A stretch of 64,000 bases of DNA from JAVVHH01 sp963835135 (GTDB lineage: Bacteria; Pseudomonadota; Alphaproteobacteria; Acetobacterales; Acetobacteraceae). This document shows, one piece after another, positions 17,947-26,853 of this stretch. The translations under genes and the position numbers were made by a program. The notes beneath the pieces are model-generated. The model saw nothing but the letters and a program-made list of their open reading frames with translations, made no database searches and was not told where the DNA came from. Positions within the stretch are counted from its first letter, which is position 1, and every line of letters starts with the position of its first letter. The stretch spans positions 1,240,001 through 1,304,000 of the forward strand of contig CAWIEF010000003.1 of NCBI GenBank assembly GCA_963835135.1, written 5' to 3'.

Positions 17947-18002
17947 AAGCTGCCGAGTGGCATCGGCAAACGACCAAACCATTTGCGCCGGCTGCGCTGC
18001 CC

Positions 18003-21000
18003 TCATGCGTGCACGGCGAGCGCACCATCTCCGGACCCGTCCGACGCAGCACCATGCTGCTTCAGTGGCCGGTTGCCGGTCAGGCGGCGAAGGACGACAT
18101 AGAAGACGGGCGTGAGAAAGAGGCCGAAGGCGGTCACGCCGATCATGCCGGCGAAGACGGCCACGCCCATCGCATGGCGCATTTCCGCACCCGCCCCGGT
18201 GGACAGCACCAGCGGCAAGACGCCCATGATGAAGGCCATGGAGGTCATCAGGATGGGCCGCAGCCGCAGCCGGCTTGCCTCGATGGCGGCCGCCAGCGGA
18301 GATCGGCCGGAGAACTCCAACTCGCGGGCGAATTCGACGATGAGGATGGCGTTCTTGGCCGACAACCCGACCAGCACGATCAGGCCGATCTGCGTGAAGA
18401 TGTTGTTGTCGCCGTGGGTCAGATAGACGCCGGTCATCGCCGCGAGCAGGCCCATGGGCACGATGAGGATGATGGCGAGCGGCAGGACGAGGCTCTCGTA
18501 TTGCGCGGCCAGAACCAGGAAGACCAGGAGCAGCGCGACCGGGAACACGATCAGGCCCGAGTTGCCGGCGATGATCTGCTGATAGGTCAGTTCGGTCCAT
18601 TCATAGGCGAAACCCTTGGGCAGCGTCTCCTTGGCGATGCGGGCCACCGCGTCCTGCGCCTGGCCGGTCGAGTAACCCGGCGCCGCGCCGCCGTTCACAT
18701 CGGCCGATAGGAAGCCGTTGTAGCGCATGGCGCGCTCCGGGCCGGAGCTGGTCTTGACCGCCATCACCGCACTGAGCGGCACCATGTCGCCGTTCGCCGA
18801 GCGGACCTTCAGCCGACCGATATCCTCGGCGTGGGCGCGGAACGGCGCGTCCGCCTGCACGCGGACGGAGTACGTGCGTCCGAAGGCGTTGAAGTCGTTG
18901 ACGTAGAGCGAACCGAGATAGATCTGCAGCGTGTCGAACACGTCGGTCACCGCGACGCCCAGCTGGCGAGCGCGGACGCGGTCGATGTCGGCGTAGAGCT
19001 GCGGCACGTCAACCCGCAGGCCGGTGAACACTCCGGCGAGTTCCGGCGCCTTGCGGGCCGCGTTGACGAACGCGTTGGTAGCGTCGTTCAGCGCCTCGTA
19101 CCCCAGCCCGGCACGGTCCTCGATCTGAAGCTTGAAGCCGCCGATCGTGCCCAGACCCTGGACGGGCGGGGGCGGGAAGACGGCGATGAACGCATCCTGG
19201 ATGGCGGCGAACTGGCCGTTCAGCGCGCCGGCGATGGCGCCAGCCGAAGAGTTGGGGGTGGTGCGGCGCTCGAAATCGTCGAGCGAGACGAAGACGATGC
19301 CGGAGTTGGAACTATTGGTGAAGCCGTTGATCGACAGGCCGGGGAAGGCGATGTTGTTGACCGCGCCGGGCTGACGGCCGGCGATGCTGCCCATGCGCTG
19401 GATGACGCTCTCGCTGCGGTCGAGGCTGGCGCCGTCGGGGAGCTGGGCGAAGCCGACGAGGTATTGCTTGTCCTGCGCCGGGACGAAGCCGCCGGGAACG
19501 GCCTGGAACAGGAGGACGGCCAGGCCGACGAGGCCGAGATAGACGACCATCATGACGGATTTGCGGCCGACCACGCGGGTGACCCCGCGGCCATAGGCGC
19601 TCGAGCTGGCAGCGAAGAACCGGTTGAAGCCGCGGAAGAACCAGCCCAGCACCCGGTCGAGCACGCGGGTCAGCAGGTCTTTCGGCGCATCATGGCTCTT
19701 CAGCAGCAGAGCGGCGAGGGCGGGCGAGAGAGTCAGCGAGTTCACCGCGGAGATGACGGTCGAAATCGCGATGGTCAGCGCGAATTGGCGGTAGAACTGC
19801 CCGGTCAACCCGCTGATGAAGGCGAGCGGGACGAAGACCGCGACCAGCACGAGGGCAATGGCAACGATGGGTCCGGACACCTCGGTCATGGCCTTGTAGG
19901 TGGCCTGGATCGGCGAGAGGCCGGCCTCGATGTTGCGCTCCACGTTTTCGACGACGACGATCGCGTCGTCGACCACGATGCCGATCGCGAGGACGAGGCC
20001 GAACAGGCTGAGCGCGTTGATGGAGAAGCCGAACAGGTGCATCACGCCGAACGTGCCGATGATGGAGACCGGCACGGCGACGAGCGGGATGATTGAGGCC
20101 CGCCAGGTCTGCAGGAACAGCACGACGACGATCACGACGAGGACCACGGCCTCGAGCAGGGTGTGCACGACGGCCGCGATGGAGGCACGGACGAACTGGG
20201 TCGTGTCGTACACAACGGCGTAGTCCACGCCCTCGGGCATGTTCTGCTTGATCTCCTCCATCGTGGCGCGCACGGCGTCGGCGATCTGGATGGCGTTCGA
20301 GCCGGGGGCCTGGAAGACGGGGACGGCCACGGCGGACTTGTTATTCAGCAGCGAGCGCAGCGAATAGTCGGCGGCGCCCATCTCGATGCGGGCGACGTCG
20401 CGCAGCCGGGTCACGGCGCCGCCTGGGGCGGTCTTGACGACGATGTCGCCGAACTCCTCCGGCGATTGCAGGCGGCCCTGGGCGTTGACGGAGAGCTGCA
20501 GGCTGGTGCCGGGGACGTTGGGCGATGAGCCGACGACACCGGCGGCAGCCTGCACGTTCTGGGCGCGGATCTCGTTGACGACGTCGTTGGCGGAGAGGCC
20601 GTGCTCGGCCACCTTCTGCGGATCGAGCCAGACGCGCATGGCGTAGTCGCCGGAGCCGAAGAGCTGGACGTCGCCGACGCCGGTGATGCGCGCGAGGCGG
20701 TCCTTGACGTTCAGGACGGCATAGTTGCGGAGATAGGTGATGTCATACTTGTTGTTGGGCGACAGGATGTGGACGACCATCATCAGGTCCGGCGAGGATT
20801 TGATGGTGGTGATCCCAAGCGTGCGGACCGCATCGGGGAGGCGCGGCTCGGCTTGGCTCACGCGGTTCTGGACGAGCTGCTGCGCCTTGTCGGGATCGGT
20901 GCCGAGCTTGAAGGTGACGGTGAGGGTCATCAGCCCGTCGGTCGTGGCCTGGCTGCCCATGTAGAGCATGCCTTCGACGCCGTTGATCTGTTCCTCGATG

Positions 21001-21197
21001 GGGGTCGCGACCGTTTCGGCGATCACCTTCGGGCTGGCGCCGGGGTAGTTGGCGCGCACGACGATCTGCGGCGGCACGACCTCGGGATATTCCGAGATTG
21101 GCAGCGCCCGAAGCGCGAGCAAGCCGGAGACGAAGATCAGGACCGAGAGCACGCCGGCGAACACCGGGCGGTCGATGAAGAATTTCGAGATGTTCAT
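18003..21197 (-). CDS. RND multidrug efflux pump, inner-membrane transporter (HAE-1, AcrB/MexB type)
   Basis: The 1064-residue proton-driven pump has the HAE-1 N-terminus (MNISKFFIDRPVFAGVLSVL), paired RND repeats and twelve membrane segments. The proton-relay region is visible as GLVLAIGIVVDDAIVVVENVERN in TM4, with the aspartates intact, and the porter-domain FWTG-type blocks are conserved. Substrates typically include drugs, bile salts or solvents; they are not predictable here. It follows the adaptor gene with a 123-bp spacer containing two hairpins. No outer-membrane factor (OprM/TolC) is encoded here, so the pump must use one from elsewhere. A divergent LysR regulator lies upstream of the operon. 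Confidence 0.95.
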   Translation of the reverse strand: MNISKFFIDRPVFAGVLSVLIFVSGLLALRALPISEYPEVVPPQIVVRANYPGASPKVIAETVATPIEEQINGVEGMLYMGSQATTDGLMTLTVTFKLGTDPDKAQQLVQNRVSQAEPRLPDAVRTLGITTIKSSPDLMMVVHILSPNNKYDITYLRNYAVLNVKDRLARITGVGDVQLFGSGDYAMRVWLDPQKVAEHGLSANDVVNEIRAQNVQAAAGVVGSSPNVPGTSLQLSVNAQGRLQSPEEFGDIVVKTAPGGAVTRLRDVARIEMGAADYSLRSLLNNKSAVAVPVFQAPGSNAIQIADAVRATMEEIKQNMPEGVDYAVVYDTTQFVRASIAAVVHTLLEAVVLVVIVVVLFLQTWRASIIPLVAVPVSIIGTFGVMHLFGFSINALSLFGLVLAIGIVVDDAIVVVENVERNIEAGLSPIQATYKAMTEVSGPIVAIALVLVAVFVPLAFISGLTGQFYRQFALTIAISTVISAVNSLTLSPALAALLLKSHDAPKDLLTRVLDRVLGWFFRGFNRFFAASSSAYGRGVTRVVGRKSVMMVVYLGLVGLAVLLFQAVPGGFVPAQDKQYLVGFAQLPDGASLDRSESVIQRMGSIAGRQPGAVNNIAFPGLSINGFTNSSNSGIVFVSLDDFERRTTPNSSAGAIAGALNGQFAAIQDAFIAVFPPPPVQGLGTIGGFKLQIEDRAGLGYEALNDATNAFVNAARKAPELAGVFTGLRVDVPQLYADIDRVRARQLGVAVTDVFDTLQIYLGSLYVNDFNAFGRTYSVRVQADAPFRAHAEDIGRLKVRSANGDMVPLSAVMAVKTSSGPERAMRYNGFLSADVNGGAAPGYSTGQAQDAVARIAKETLPKGFAYEWTELTYQQIIAGNSGLIVFPVALLLVFLVLAAQYESLVLPLAIILIVPMGLLAAMTGVYLTHGDNNIFTQIGLIVLVGLSAKNAILIVEFARELEFSGRSPLAAAIEASRLRLRPILMTSMAFIMGVLPLVLSTGAGAEMRHAMGVAVFAGMIGVTAFGLFLTPVFYVVLRRLTGNRPLKQHGAASDGSGDGALAVHA

Positions 21198-21257
21198 GGA
21201 CGTCGTCCGAGTGGGAGGTTGGGGTCGATCGATGGCGCTCGTGGCGACCCGCCCCGG

Positions 21258-21312
21258 CCCCTCCCTCGACGGGAGGGGAGAAGAGGTCGCAGTCGATCCC
21301 CGCTGCGCGGGG
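21258..21312 (-). other. Two GC-rich hairpins in the adaptor-pump intercistronic spacer
   Basis: The first has arms CCCCTCCC (21258-21265) and GGGAGGGG (21271-21278) with a five-base loop. The second has arms CCCCGC (21298-21303) and GCGGGG (21307-21312) with a three-base loop. Both lie between adaptor and pump genes, where neighbouring genes are otherwise coupled. There is no T-run, so they are more likely mRNA-stability or partial-attenuation structures than terminators. Confidence 0.45.
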
Positions 21313-21320
21313 CAAGGAGG

Positions 21321-22568
21321 TTATTTCGTGGCGACGGCGGTTCCGGCGTCCATTGCGACGGGCTGGGGAGCGACGGTGGCGCCGGGACGGATCCGCTGGA
21401 GGCCGTTGACGACGATCCGCTCGCCGGGCTTGAGGCCGTCGGTCACGAGGCGGAGCCCATCGGCGGTGCCGCCGAGGATGACCTGGCGATAGGCGACCAC
21501 ATCGTTGGCGCCGACGACCATGACGAAGCGGCGATCCTGGTCGGTGCCGATCGCGCGCTCGTCGATGCCGAGCGCAGGCTCGGTGTGGGCGAGTCCGAGG
21601 CGGAGGCGGGCGAACTGGCCAGGCATCAGCTTGCCCTCTGGGTTGTCGAAGGCGGCGCGCACCCGGATGGTCCCGCTGCGGGTGTCGACCACATTGTCCA
21701 CCAGCTGCAGCTTGCCTCGGAAGGGCGTGCCCTGGGTCCCGAGGGTGCCCATCTCGACCGGAATCTGGCCGACTTGGTTGACCAGGTCGCCGGCCGCGGC
21801 GGGCAGGCTGGCCAGCGCCCGGGCGATCGACTGCTCGTCGGCTTCGAAGCTGGCGTAGATGGGGTTGACGGAGACGAGCGTGGTCAGCACCGGCGCGGTG
21901 GGGCCGGCAGCGACCAGGTTGCCCTCGGTCACCTCGATGCGGCCGACGCGGCCGGCAATCGGAGCGCGGACCTCGGTGTAGCCGAGATTGAGGCGGGCGG
22001 TGTCCAGCGCGGCTTGCATGGCGCGCAGGTTGGCCTCCGCGGCGCGCTGCTCGTTGACGCGCTGGTCCACGTCGCGCTGGGGGGTGAAGCCGTTGCCGAC
22101 GAGCTGCTGCGCGCGGACGGCCTCCTTGTTGGCGAGCGCGAGGCGGGCTGAGGCGGCGGCCACGTTGGCCTCCGCACCCTGGACCTCGGCGGCGTAGGGC
22201 GCGGGATCGATGGTGAACAGGAGCTCACCCTGGCGAACCAGAGCGCCCTCGCGGAAATGGGCCTTCAAGATCGCGCCGGCGGCGCGGGGCCGGACCTCGA
22301 CCCGGCCCACGGCCTCGACCCGGCCCGAGAAGTCGGACCAAATGGCCGTGTCCTTCTGCTCGACGGTGGCGACCGAGACGGGGATGGCGGCCGGTGCGGC
22401 GGCGGCAGCTCCGGGGGCGGGTTGCGCCGTCAGCCGCGGCACGAGCTGCCAGGCGGCGCCGGCCGCGAGCAGGGCGACGAGGGCGACGCCGACCAAGCGC
22501 CGCCGCCGCCGGGCGGGAGTGGCCGTGCCGGGCGTGGTGGCGACCGTGTTGGAGGTGGTGTCGAGCAT
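21321..22568 (-). CDS. RND efflux periplasmic adaptor subunit (AcrA/MexA type)
   Basis: The 415-residue membrane-fusion protein has an N-terminal membrane anchor after RRRRR (LVGVALVALLAAGAAWQLV), a lipoyl half (VEVRPRAAGAILKAHFREGALVRQGELLFTIDP), an alpha-helical hairpin (ANVAAASARLALANKEAVRAQQL) and the beta-barrel block (IRVRAAFDNPEGKLMPGQFARLRL). It bridges the inner-membrane pump and an outer-membrane channel. No lipobox Cys is seen, so it is anchored by the N-terminal helix. ATG 22568 follows the hydrolase-like gene by two bases, making one operon: hydrolase-like, adaptor, pump. Confidence 0.93.
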   Translation of the reverse strand: MLDTTSNTVATTPGTATPARRRRRLVGVALVALLAAGAAWQLVPRLTAQPAPGAAAAAPAAIPVSVATVEQKDTAIWSDFSGRVEAVGRVEVRPRAAGAILKAHFREGALVRQGELLFTIDPAPYAAEVQGAEANVAAASARLALANKEAVRAQQLVGNGFTPQRDVDQRVNEQRAAEANLRAMQAALDTARLNLGYTEVRAPIAGRVGRIEVTEGNLVAAGPTAPVLTTLVSVNPIYASFEADEQSIARALASLPAAAGDLVNQVGQIPVEMGTLGTQGTPFRGKLQLVDNVVDTRSGTIRVRAAFDNPEGKLMPGQFARLRLGLAHTEPALGIDERAIGTDQDRRFVMVVGANDVVAYRQVILGGTADGLRLVTDGLKPGERIVVNGLQRIRPGATVAPQPVAMDAGTAVATK

Positions 22569-22570
22569 GG

Positions 22571-23401
22571 TCAGGTCCTGCTGGCAGCGATGGCGGGGCG
22601 GCTTGCGGCCGGAACGAGGTTCGGCGTGGTGGCCACGAAGAACTCGATGAAGGCGGTGCGAACCGGTGCGGCCCAAGCAGGACACGCCGGGCGGGCAAGC
22701 GCGTCAGGCCAGTCGTCGGCCTTCAGCGCCCGCACGTGCAGGGATACGCCGGCCTCGCGCAGGCGCCCGGCATAGCCGATCGCCTCATCGCGCATCGGGT
22801 CATCGGTCGTGGTGATCACCAGAGCAGGCGGCAGCCCCTGCAGGCGCGAGCTGCAGGCGGGGGCGGCGTAGGGATGCGCGCCCTTGCCGGGCTCTCCAAG
22901 GTAGGACGTCCAGCCATCCGCCCACTTGCAGCCGACCGGGCCGGCATCGGCGTCGCGGATGGAGCAGGTCGCCATGCCTGCATCGAGCATGGGGGAGAGC
23001 AGGATGTGCCCAGCCAGAGGCGGCCCGAGGCGGTCGCGCGCCATCATGGCCAGGGCGGCGGCGAGCGTGCCGCCGGCTTCCTCGCCGGCGACGAACAGCT
23101 TGGACGCGCGCGCGGCCCAATGGGTGCGGCGGTCGTGCAGGCGCCAGAGCAGGGCGTAGAGCGTCTCCAAGGCGTCCGGGAACGGGTGGGCATCGCCGAC
23201 CGGATAGGCGGCGGAGATGACGACGGCGCCGGCCTCGGCCAGCAGGGCGGCGACGGGGCGGTGCTCAGGGATCCGCATGAACGTGCCGCCGGGCAGATGT
23301 AGGACGAGCGGGGCCGGACGGGCGACCATGCCCTGATAGACCTGAACGGGGATACGCCGGGCACCGACGTCGATGGACTCTGTCGTGGGATGGATCGGCA
23401 T
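22571..23401 (-). CDS. Alpha/beta hydrolase fold protein lacking catalytic serine (HSL-like)
   Basis: The 276-residue protein aligns with hormone-sensitive-lipase esterases: LPGGTFMRIPEHRPVAALL, AGAVVISAAYPVGDAHPFPDALE, then VAGEEAGGTLAAALAMMARD and LLSPMLD. Two catalytic features are changed: the nucleophile elbow GDSAG reads GEEAG (Glu at residue 108 in place of Ser), and the His of the oxyanion HGG motif is Pro-37. The acid-bearing DPMRDE block remains, but no clear catalytic His follows. It is probably not a hydrolase and may be a pseudoenzyme. It is the first gene of the RND operon and has AUG 23401 facing LysR. Confidence 0.8.
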   Translation of the reverse strand: MPIHPTTESIDVGARRIPVQVYQGMVARPAPLVLHLPGGTFMRIPEHRPVAALLAEAGAVVISAAYPVGDAHPFPDALETLYALLWRLHDRRTHWAARASKLFVAGEEAGGTLAAALAMMARDRLGPPLAGHILLSPMLDAGMATCSIRDADAGPVGCKWADGWTSYLGEPGKGAHPYAAPACSSRLQGLPPALVITTTDDPMRDEAIGYAGRLREAGVSLHVRALKADDWPDALARPACPAWAAPVRTAFIEFFVATTPNLVPAASRPAIAASRT

Positions 23402-23481
23402 GGCGTCGTAACGGCCCGTGTTGTGCTGAGTATAAGGATGGGATGGGCCATCGCTTGCACAAAGAGCGAGTTTGCCATCAC

Positions 23482-23503
23482 ATTGTTTCCGGCAGTAGAC
23501 AAT
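23482..23503. promoter_or_regulatory. Candidate LysR-type operator
   Basis: An imperfect dyad ATTGT-N12-ACAAT lies 8 bp upstream of the LysR start in the 110-bp region shared with the divergent RND operon. LysR regulators typically bind such T-N11-A-like dyads to control themselves and the neighbouring genes. The spacing and symmetry fit, but no second activation site is clear. Confidence 0.35.
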
Positions 23504-23511
23504 CGAGCCTC

Positions 23512-24462
23512 ATGGACCAGATCGCCGCCATCCGAGCCTTCGTCCGCATCGTCGAGAGCGGCAGCTTCACCCAGGCCGCCGCGACGATGCGGATGCCGAA
23601 GCCCACCGTCAGCAAGCTCGTCCAACAGCTCGAGACTCATCTGCGGACCAAGCTGCTGAGCCGCACCACCCGTCGCCTGGCCGTCACGTCCGACGGCGCG
23701 GCCTATTACGAGCGCGCCGTGCAGGTGCTGGCCGACCTGGAGGAGCTGGACGCGAGCGTGACGGCCTCGCAAACCACGCCCAAGGGGAAGCTGCGGATCG
23801 ACGTTTCGTCCTCGATCGCGCAGGCGGTGATCATCCCGGCGCTGGGCCGCTTCTTCGAGAAGTATCCGGACATCCAGCTGGAGATCGGCGCATCCGATCG
23901 CACGACGGACCTGGTGGCCGAGAACGTCGACTGCGTCATCCGGGCCGGAGTGATCGGCGACCTCTCGCTGATCGCCCGGCGGATCGCGGAGATGCACATG
24001 GCGACCTGCGCGGCGCGCGCCTACCTGCAGGCGCACGGGCAGCCGGCGCACCCGGAGGCGCTGGCGACGGACCACATGATCGTCGGCTACCTGAAGGCGC
24101 GGACCGCCGGCGCCCATCCCATGTCGTTCGTGCGGGGTGCCGAGACCTTGGAGGTCACGGGCCGGTACCAGGTGGCGGTGAATGACATTTCGACCTACCT
24201 GGAAGCGGCGCTGGCCGGCCATGGGGTGATCCAGGCGCCGTATTTCATGGTACGCGCGCACCTGGCCAGCGGCGCTCTCCGGGCCGTGTTGCCGGACTGG
24301 AGCGTGCCGTCATTGCCGCTGCACGTGGTGTATCCGCCCAACCGGCACCTGAGTACCCGCCTGCGGGTGTTCGTCGACTGGGCTGCCGCCCTGTTCGCGG
24401 CTGCGGCGCTCGCCCCGCCACCGGAGCCCAGAGTGGCGCGGCCTCACCTGGTCGGATCGTGA
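23512..24462 (+). CDS. LysR family transcriptional regulator (divergent to RND operon)
   Basis: The 316-residue regulator has the N-terminal winged HTH (MDQIAAIRAFVRIVESGSFTQAA, PTVSKLVQQLETHL, LLSRTTRRLAVTSDG) and a periplasmic-binding-like effector domain beginning at KGKLRIDVSS. The start ATG 23512 gives the standard LTTR N-terminus. It diverges from the hydrolase-adaptor-pump operon and is the likely regulator of it; the inducer cannot be inferred. The C-terminal 35 residues are Ala/Pro-rich. Its stop lies 22 bp from the phytoene-desaturase remnant. Confidence 0.92.
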   Translation: MDQIAAIRAFVRIVESGSFTQAAATMRMPKPTVSKLVQQLETHLRTKLLSRTTRRLAVTSDGAAYYERAVQVLADLEELDASVTASQTTPKGKLRIDVSSSIAQAVIIPALGRFFEKYPDIQLEIGASDRTTDLVAENVDCVIRAGVIGDLSLIARRIAEMHMATCAARAYLQAHGQPAHPEALATDHMIVGYLKARTAGAHPMSFVRGAETLEVTGRYQVAVNDISTYLEAALAGHGVIQAPYFMVRAHLASGALRAVLPDWSVPSLPLHVVYPPNRHLSTRLRVFVDWAAALFAAAALAPPPEPRVARPHLVGS

Positions 24463-24483
24463 CCTCGAGCAGGGGGGAGGGGG

Positions 24484-24692
24484 TCATGATCCGTACCCGA
24501 TGTCGTGCTCGCGGCTCATCGGCACGACGCCGTGCCGCTCGCCTCCGGCCGCATCGAAACCCATGTCCTCCGCCATCAGCCGGGTCGTGACGCGTGCGCT
24601 TTCGAAGATGACGGGCAAGCCGCTCCCCGGATGGGTGCCGCCGCCGACGAGATAGACGCTGTCCAAATCCTCGAACCGGTTGTTGGGACGCG
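24484..24692 (-). pseudogene. Phytoene desaturase (CrtI family) C-terminal fragment
   Basis: About 65 residues matching the extreme C-terminus of CrtI-type carotenoid desaturases: NNRFEDLDSVYLVGGGTHPGSGLPVIF in two segments (FAD-proximal GGGTHPGSGLP), then ESARVTTRLMAEDMG and a normal stop. The remaining ~440 residues are missing; upstream the reading passes into a histidine-kinase fragment in another frame. This is a remnant, not a functional gene. No other carotenoid gene lies in the window. Confidence 0.8.
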
Positions 24693-25620
24693 TCGTGCAT
24701 CGCGACCCAGCGCGGCGCGATCCGGCGTCCCCGGCGCCATGCTATCGATCCGGGCCTGCAGAATGGCGACGGGGGTCCGCAACTCATGCGCCGCGTTGGC
24801 GGTGAAGAGCGGCTGGCGGGCCCAGCCATCGGCCAGGCGGTCGAGCGCCTCGTTGATCGCAGCCACCGCCGAACGAAGCTCCGCCGGCAAGCCCTTGCTC
24901 GGCAATCGCCTGTCCAACGCCCGCAGGTCGATCCGCGCGGCTTCCTGGCACACGGCGCGGAGTGGCCGCAGCATCCGTCGCAGCAGCAGCGGCAGGATGA
25001 CGACGCCGCCGATCAGAACCGGCCCTTAGGCCGGCAGGATGGCCGGCAGGAACACGGCCATGAACGAGGGCACGTCGTCGATCCGAAAGACGTTGCCGGT
25101 GGTCGCGAAGGTGATGACCCCAATGCGGGTCATGTCTGTTGTGACGAATGCTGTGCCGCCCAGCCGCCCGGGCTGGTCGATTTCGAAGTTGCCGCCGACC
25201 CGCGGCAGCGCCGGGTTCAGCCGGAGCAGGAGAGTGGTCATCTCGGGCATCGAACCCGGCATCACGGTGCCATCCCCATCGAGGGCGGCATACCCGAGCT
25301 CGGGGCGACGCTGCGCGTACGCTCGCAGCTCGGGTGTGGGTTGGATGCGCACTGCCCCGTCGGCACCACGGACGAGCGAGCCTTCGATCAGGCGACGCGC
25401 CGTCGTGTCGGCGATCGTTTCATAATTCGTGAACGGGGCCAGCAGGGGGAAGGCCAGCAACGCCAATACGACGCAGCCGGCCTGCACCAGAACCAGCGCC
25501 AGGGGCACCCGGACGGTCAGCGAGTCCGGCCACACCGGTCTGAAACGCAGCCCCTCACGGCCAGTCAAGTGGTCGCCTCCGTCTCCGCCCCCGCCGAGTG
25601 GACCGCCAAGGCCCTTCAAA
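24690..25620 (-). pseudogene. Sensor histidine kinase remnant (internal stop, C-terminus lost)
   Basis: One frame encodes a kinase N-terminus: membrane segment (VPLALVLVQAGCVVLALLAFPLL), periplasmic sensor region, start of the second membrane segment (FMAVFLPAILPA), then a TAA at 25026-25028. Reading past it in the same frame restores the segment (VLIGGVVILPLLLRRMLRPL), a HAMP-like linker and the H-box NAAHELRTPVAILQARID. The sequence leaves kinase homology near 24690 and joins the phytoene desaturase tail. The ATP-binding domain is absent and no cognate response regulator is present. The start codon is uncertain (TTG 25620 is a guess). Nonfunctional. Confidence 0.8.
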
Positions 25621-25741
25621 CCACTCGTTATCAGTTCGTTGAAGTCGACGCACCGCCGTACGTGTCCAGTGTCAGGCGCTCGCGCACCGCGGCCAACAGC
25701 TGACGGTGGGCGATGCGAATGATCGCACCGCCCGGATGCGC

Positions 25742-26229
25742 TCACTTCGGCATAAGCACCTTGTCGACCACATGGATGACGCCGTTGTCGGCGACGACGT
25801 CCGCCCTGGTGACCATGGCATCGTTGACCTTCACGCGTCCGCCGGTGCCGTTGACGGCCAGCGTCTCGCCCTGGACGGTTCTTGGCGTGGCTTTCTTTCC
25901 TGTGACGCTGGCCGCCATGATCGTCCCGGGGACCACGTGATGGGTCAGAATGGCTGTCAGTCGAGCCTTGTTCTCCGGCTTGAGCAGTTGCTCGACCGTG
26001 CCGGCCGGCAATCCGGCGAAGGCGCCGTCGGTCGGAGCGAAGACGGTGAACGGTCCGGGGCCCTTCAGGGTGTTGGCCAGTCCAGCCGCCTCGATTGCTG
26101 CCACGAGCGTCTTGAAGCTGCCTGCCGCCACAGCCGTATCGACGATGTCGGCCGCACGCGCCGGGAGGTGACCACCGCGAACGGGCTCCCCAGCAGGCTT
26201 GCCACGAGCATCAGCATTGAGCGCTTCAT
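25742..26229 (-). pseudogene. Fasciclin (FAS1) domain secreted protein with a one-base frameshift after the signal peptide
   Basis: One FAS1 domain is intact (VDTAVAAGSFKTLVAAIEAAG, FTVFAPTDGAFAGLP, LTAILTHHVVPG, VNDAMVTRADVVADNGVIHVVDKVL). Upstream in another frame, from ATG 26229 behind AAGG, lies a clear signal peptide (MKRSMLMLVASLLGSPFAVV). Adding one base near 26163-26166 would join them with a cleavage site TSPARAAD. So this is a secreted fasciclin-type adhesion protein, about 163 residues, with a single-base deletion. It may be a recent mutation or a consensus error. Confidence 0.82.
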
Positions 26230-26374
26230 GTGAGATTACCTTGCACTTGAAATGTTGCGTGTGCCTCCCGCAAGAGGCGCACAGTGTGAGCTTCACCGAC
26301 TGCGCAACGCTGACCTACACCGCGACGATTGCAGCAGCCTGACACAGGCCGCCGGTGCGAGGGCCGTCGTCGAC

Positions 26375-26764
26375 GTGATCGGAGTTTCGATCTTCGTGAC
26401 GCTCAACGGCGTGGTCTTCCAGGCGATCTTCGGCCCGGGCCGCTTCACCGGACCCCGGATCATCGGCGCCTTCTCGCTCTATCTCAACATCGGGCTGATG
26501 TTCACCTTCCTTCATCGGCTCGTCACCGAACTTCTGCCGGGGGCCTACGCCAATTTGCCGTCCTCGGATCAGGGCGCGGCCTTCCGCGCGGCCGCAGTCT
26601 ATTTCTCTTTCTCGAGCCTGACGTCGGTCGGCTACGGCGATATCGCGCCCGTGCAGCCGATCGCGCGGAGCTTGGCGATGCTCGAAGCCATGATCGGGCA
26701 ACTCTTGCCGGCAACACTGCTGGCCCGAGTAATGACTTTGGCAATGAAGGCTCGGGATGAATGA
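26375..26764 (+). CDS. Potassium channel pore domain protein, N-terminally truncated
   Basis: The open frame encodes two membrane segments (VIGVSIFVTLNGVVFQAIF and RIIGAFSLYLNIGLMFTFLHRL) and a pore region with the selectivity filter TSVGYGD, then LLPATLLARVMTLAM. Relatives carrying this GPGRFTGPRIIGAFSLYLN arrangement are longer, with extra N-terminal membrane segments that should precede VVDVIG; the 145 bp between here and the fasciclin start cannot hold them. GTG 26375 is only one possible start and no strong ribosome site is seen, so the gene may be a nonfunctional remnant. Confidence 0.6.
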   Translation: MIGVSIFVTLNGVVFQAIFGPGRFTGPRIIGAFSLYLNIGLMFTFLHRLVTELLPGAYANLPSSDQGAAFRAAAVYFSFSSLTSVGYGDIAPVQPIARSLAMLEAMIGQLLPATLLARVMTLAMKARDE

Positions 26765-26853
26765 GCCTGGCCTGCAATCGCCGCGACGTTGCGCCGGGCG
26801 GGAACTCTGCTCTGCCCGAGGACCGGTCGGTCGGGAGTGCGCCACCTCCGCAA

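Noticed and set aside
18831..22151. Long plus-strand readings opposite the RND pump and adaptor.
   Set aside because: Repetitive acidic/Gly-rich translations typical of antisense frames in GC-rich DNA; the minus strand holds complete RND proteins.
25648..25741. A short reading suggesting a transporter C-terminal motif (IIRIAHRQLLAAV) upstream of the kinase remnant.
   Set aside because: Too short and without further matching sequence to support a second fusion fragment.
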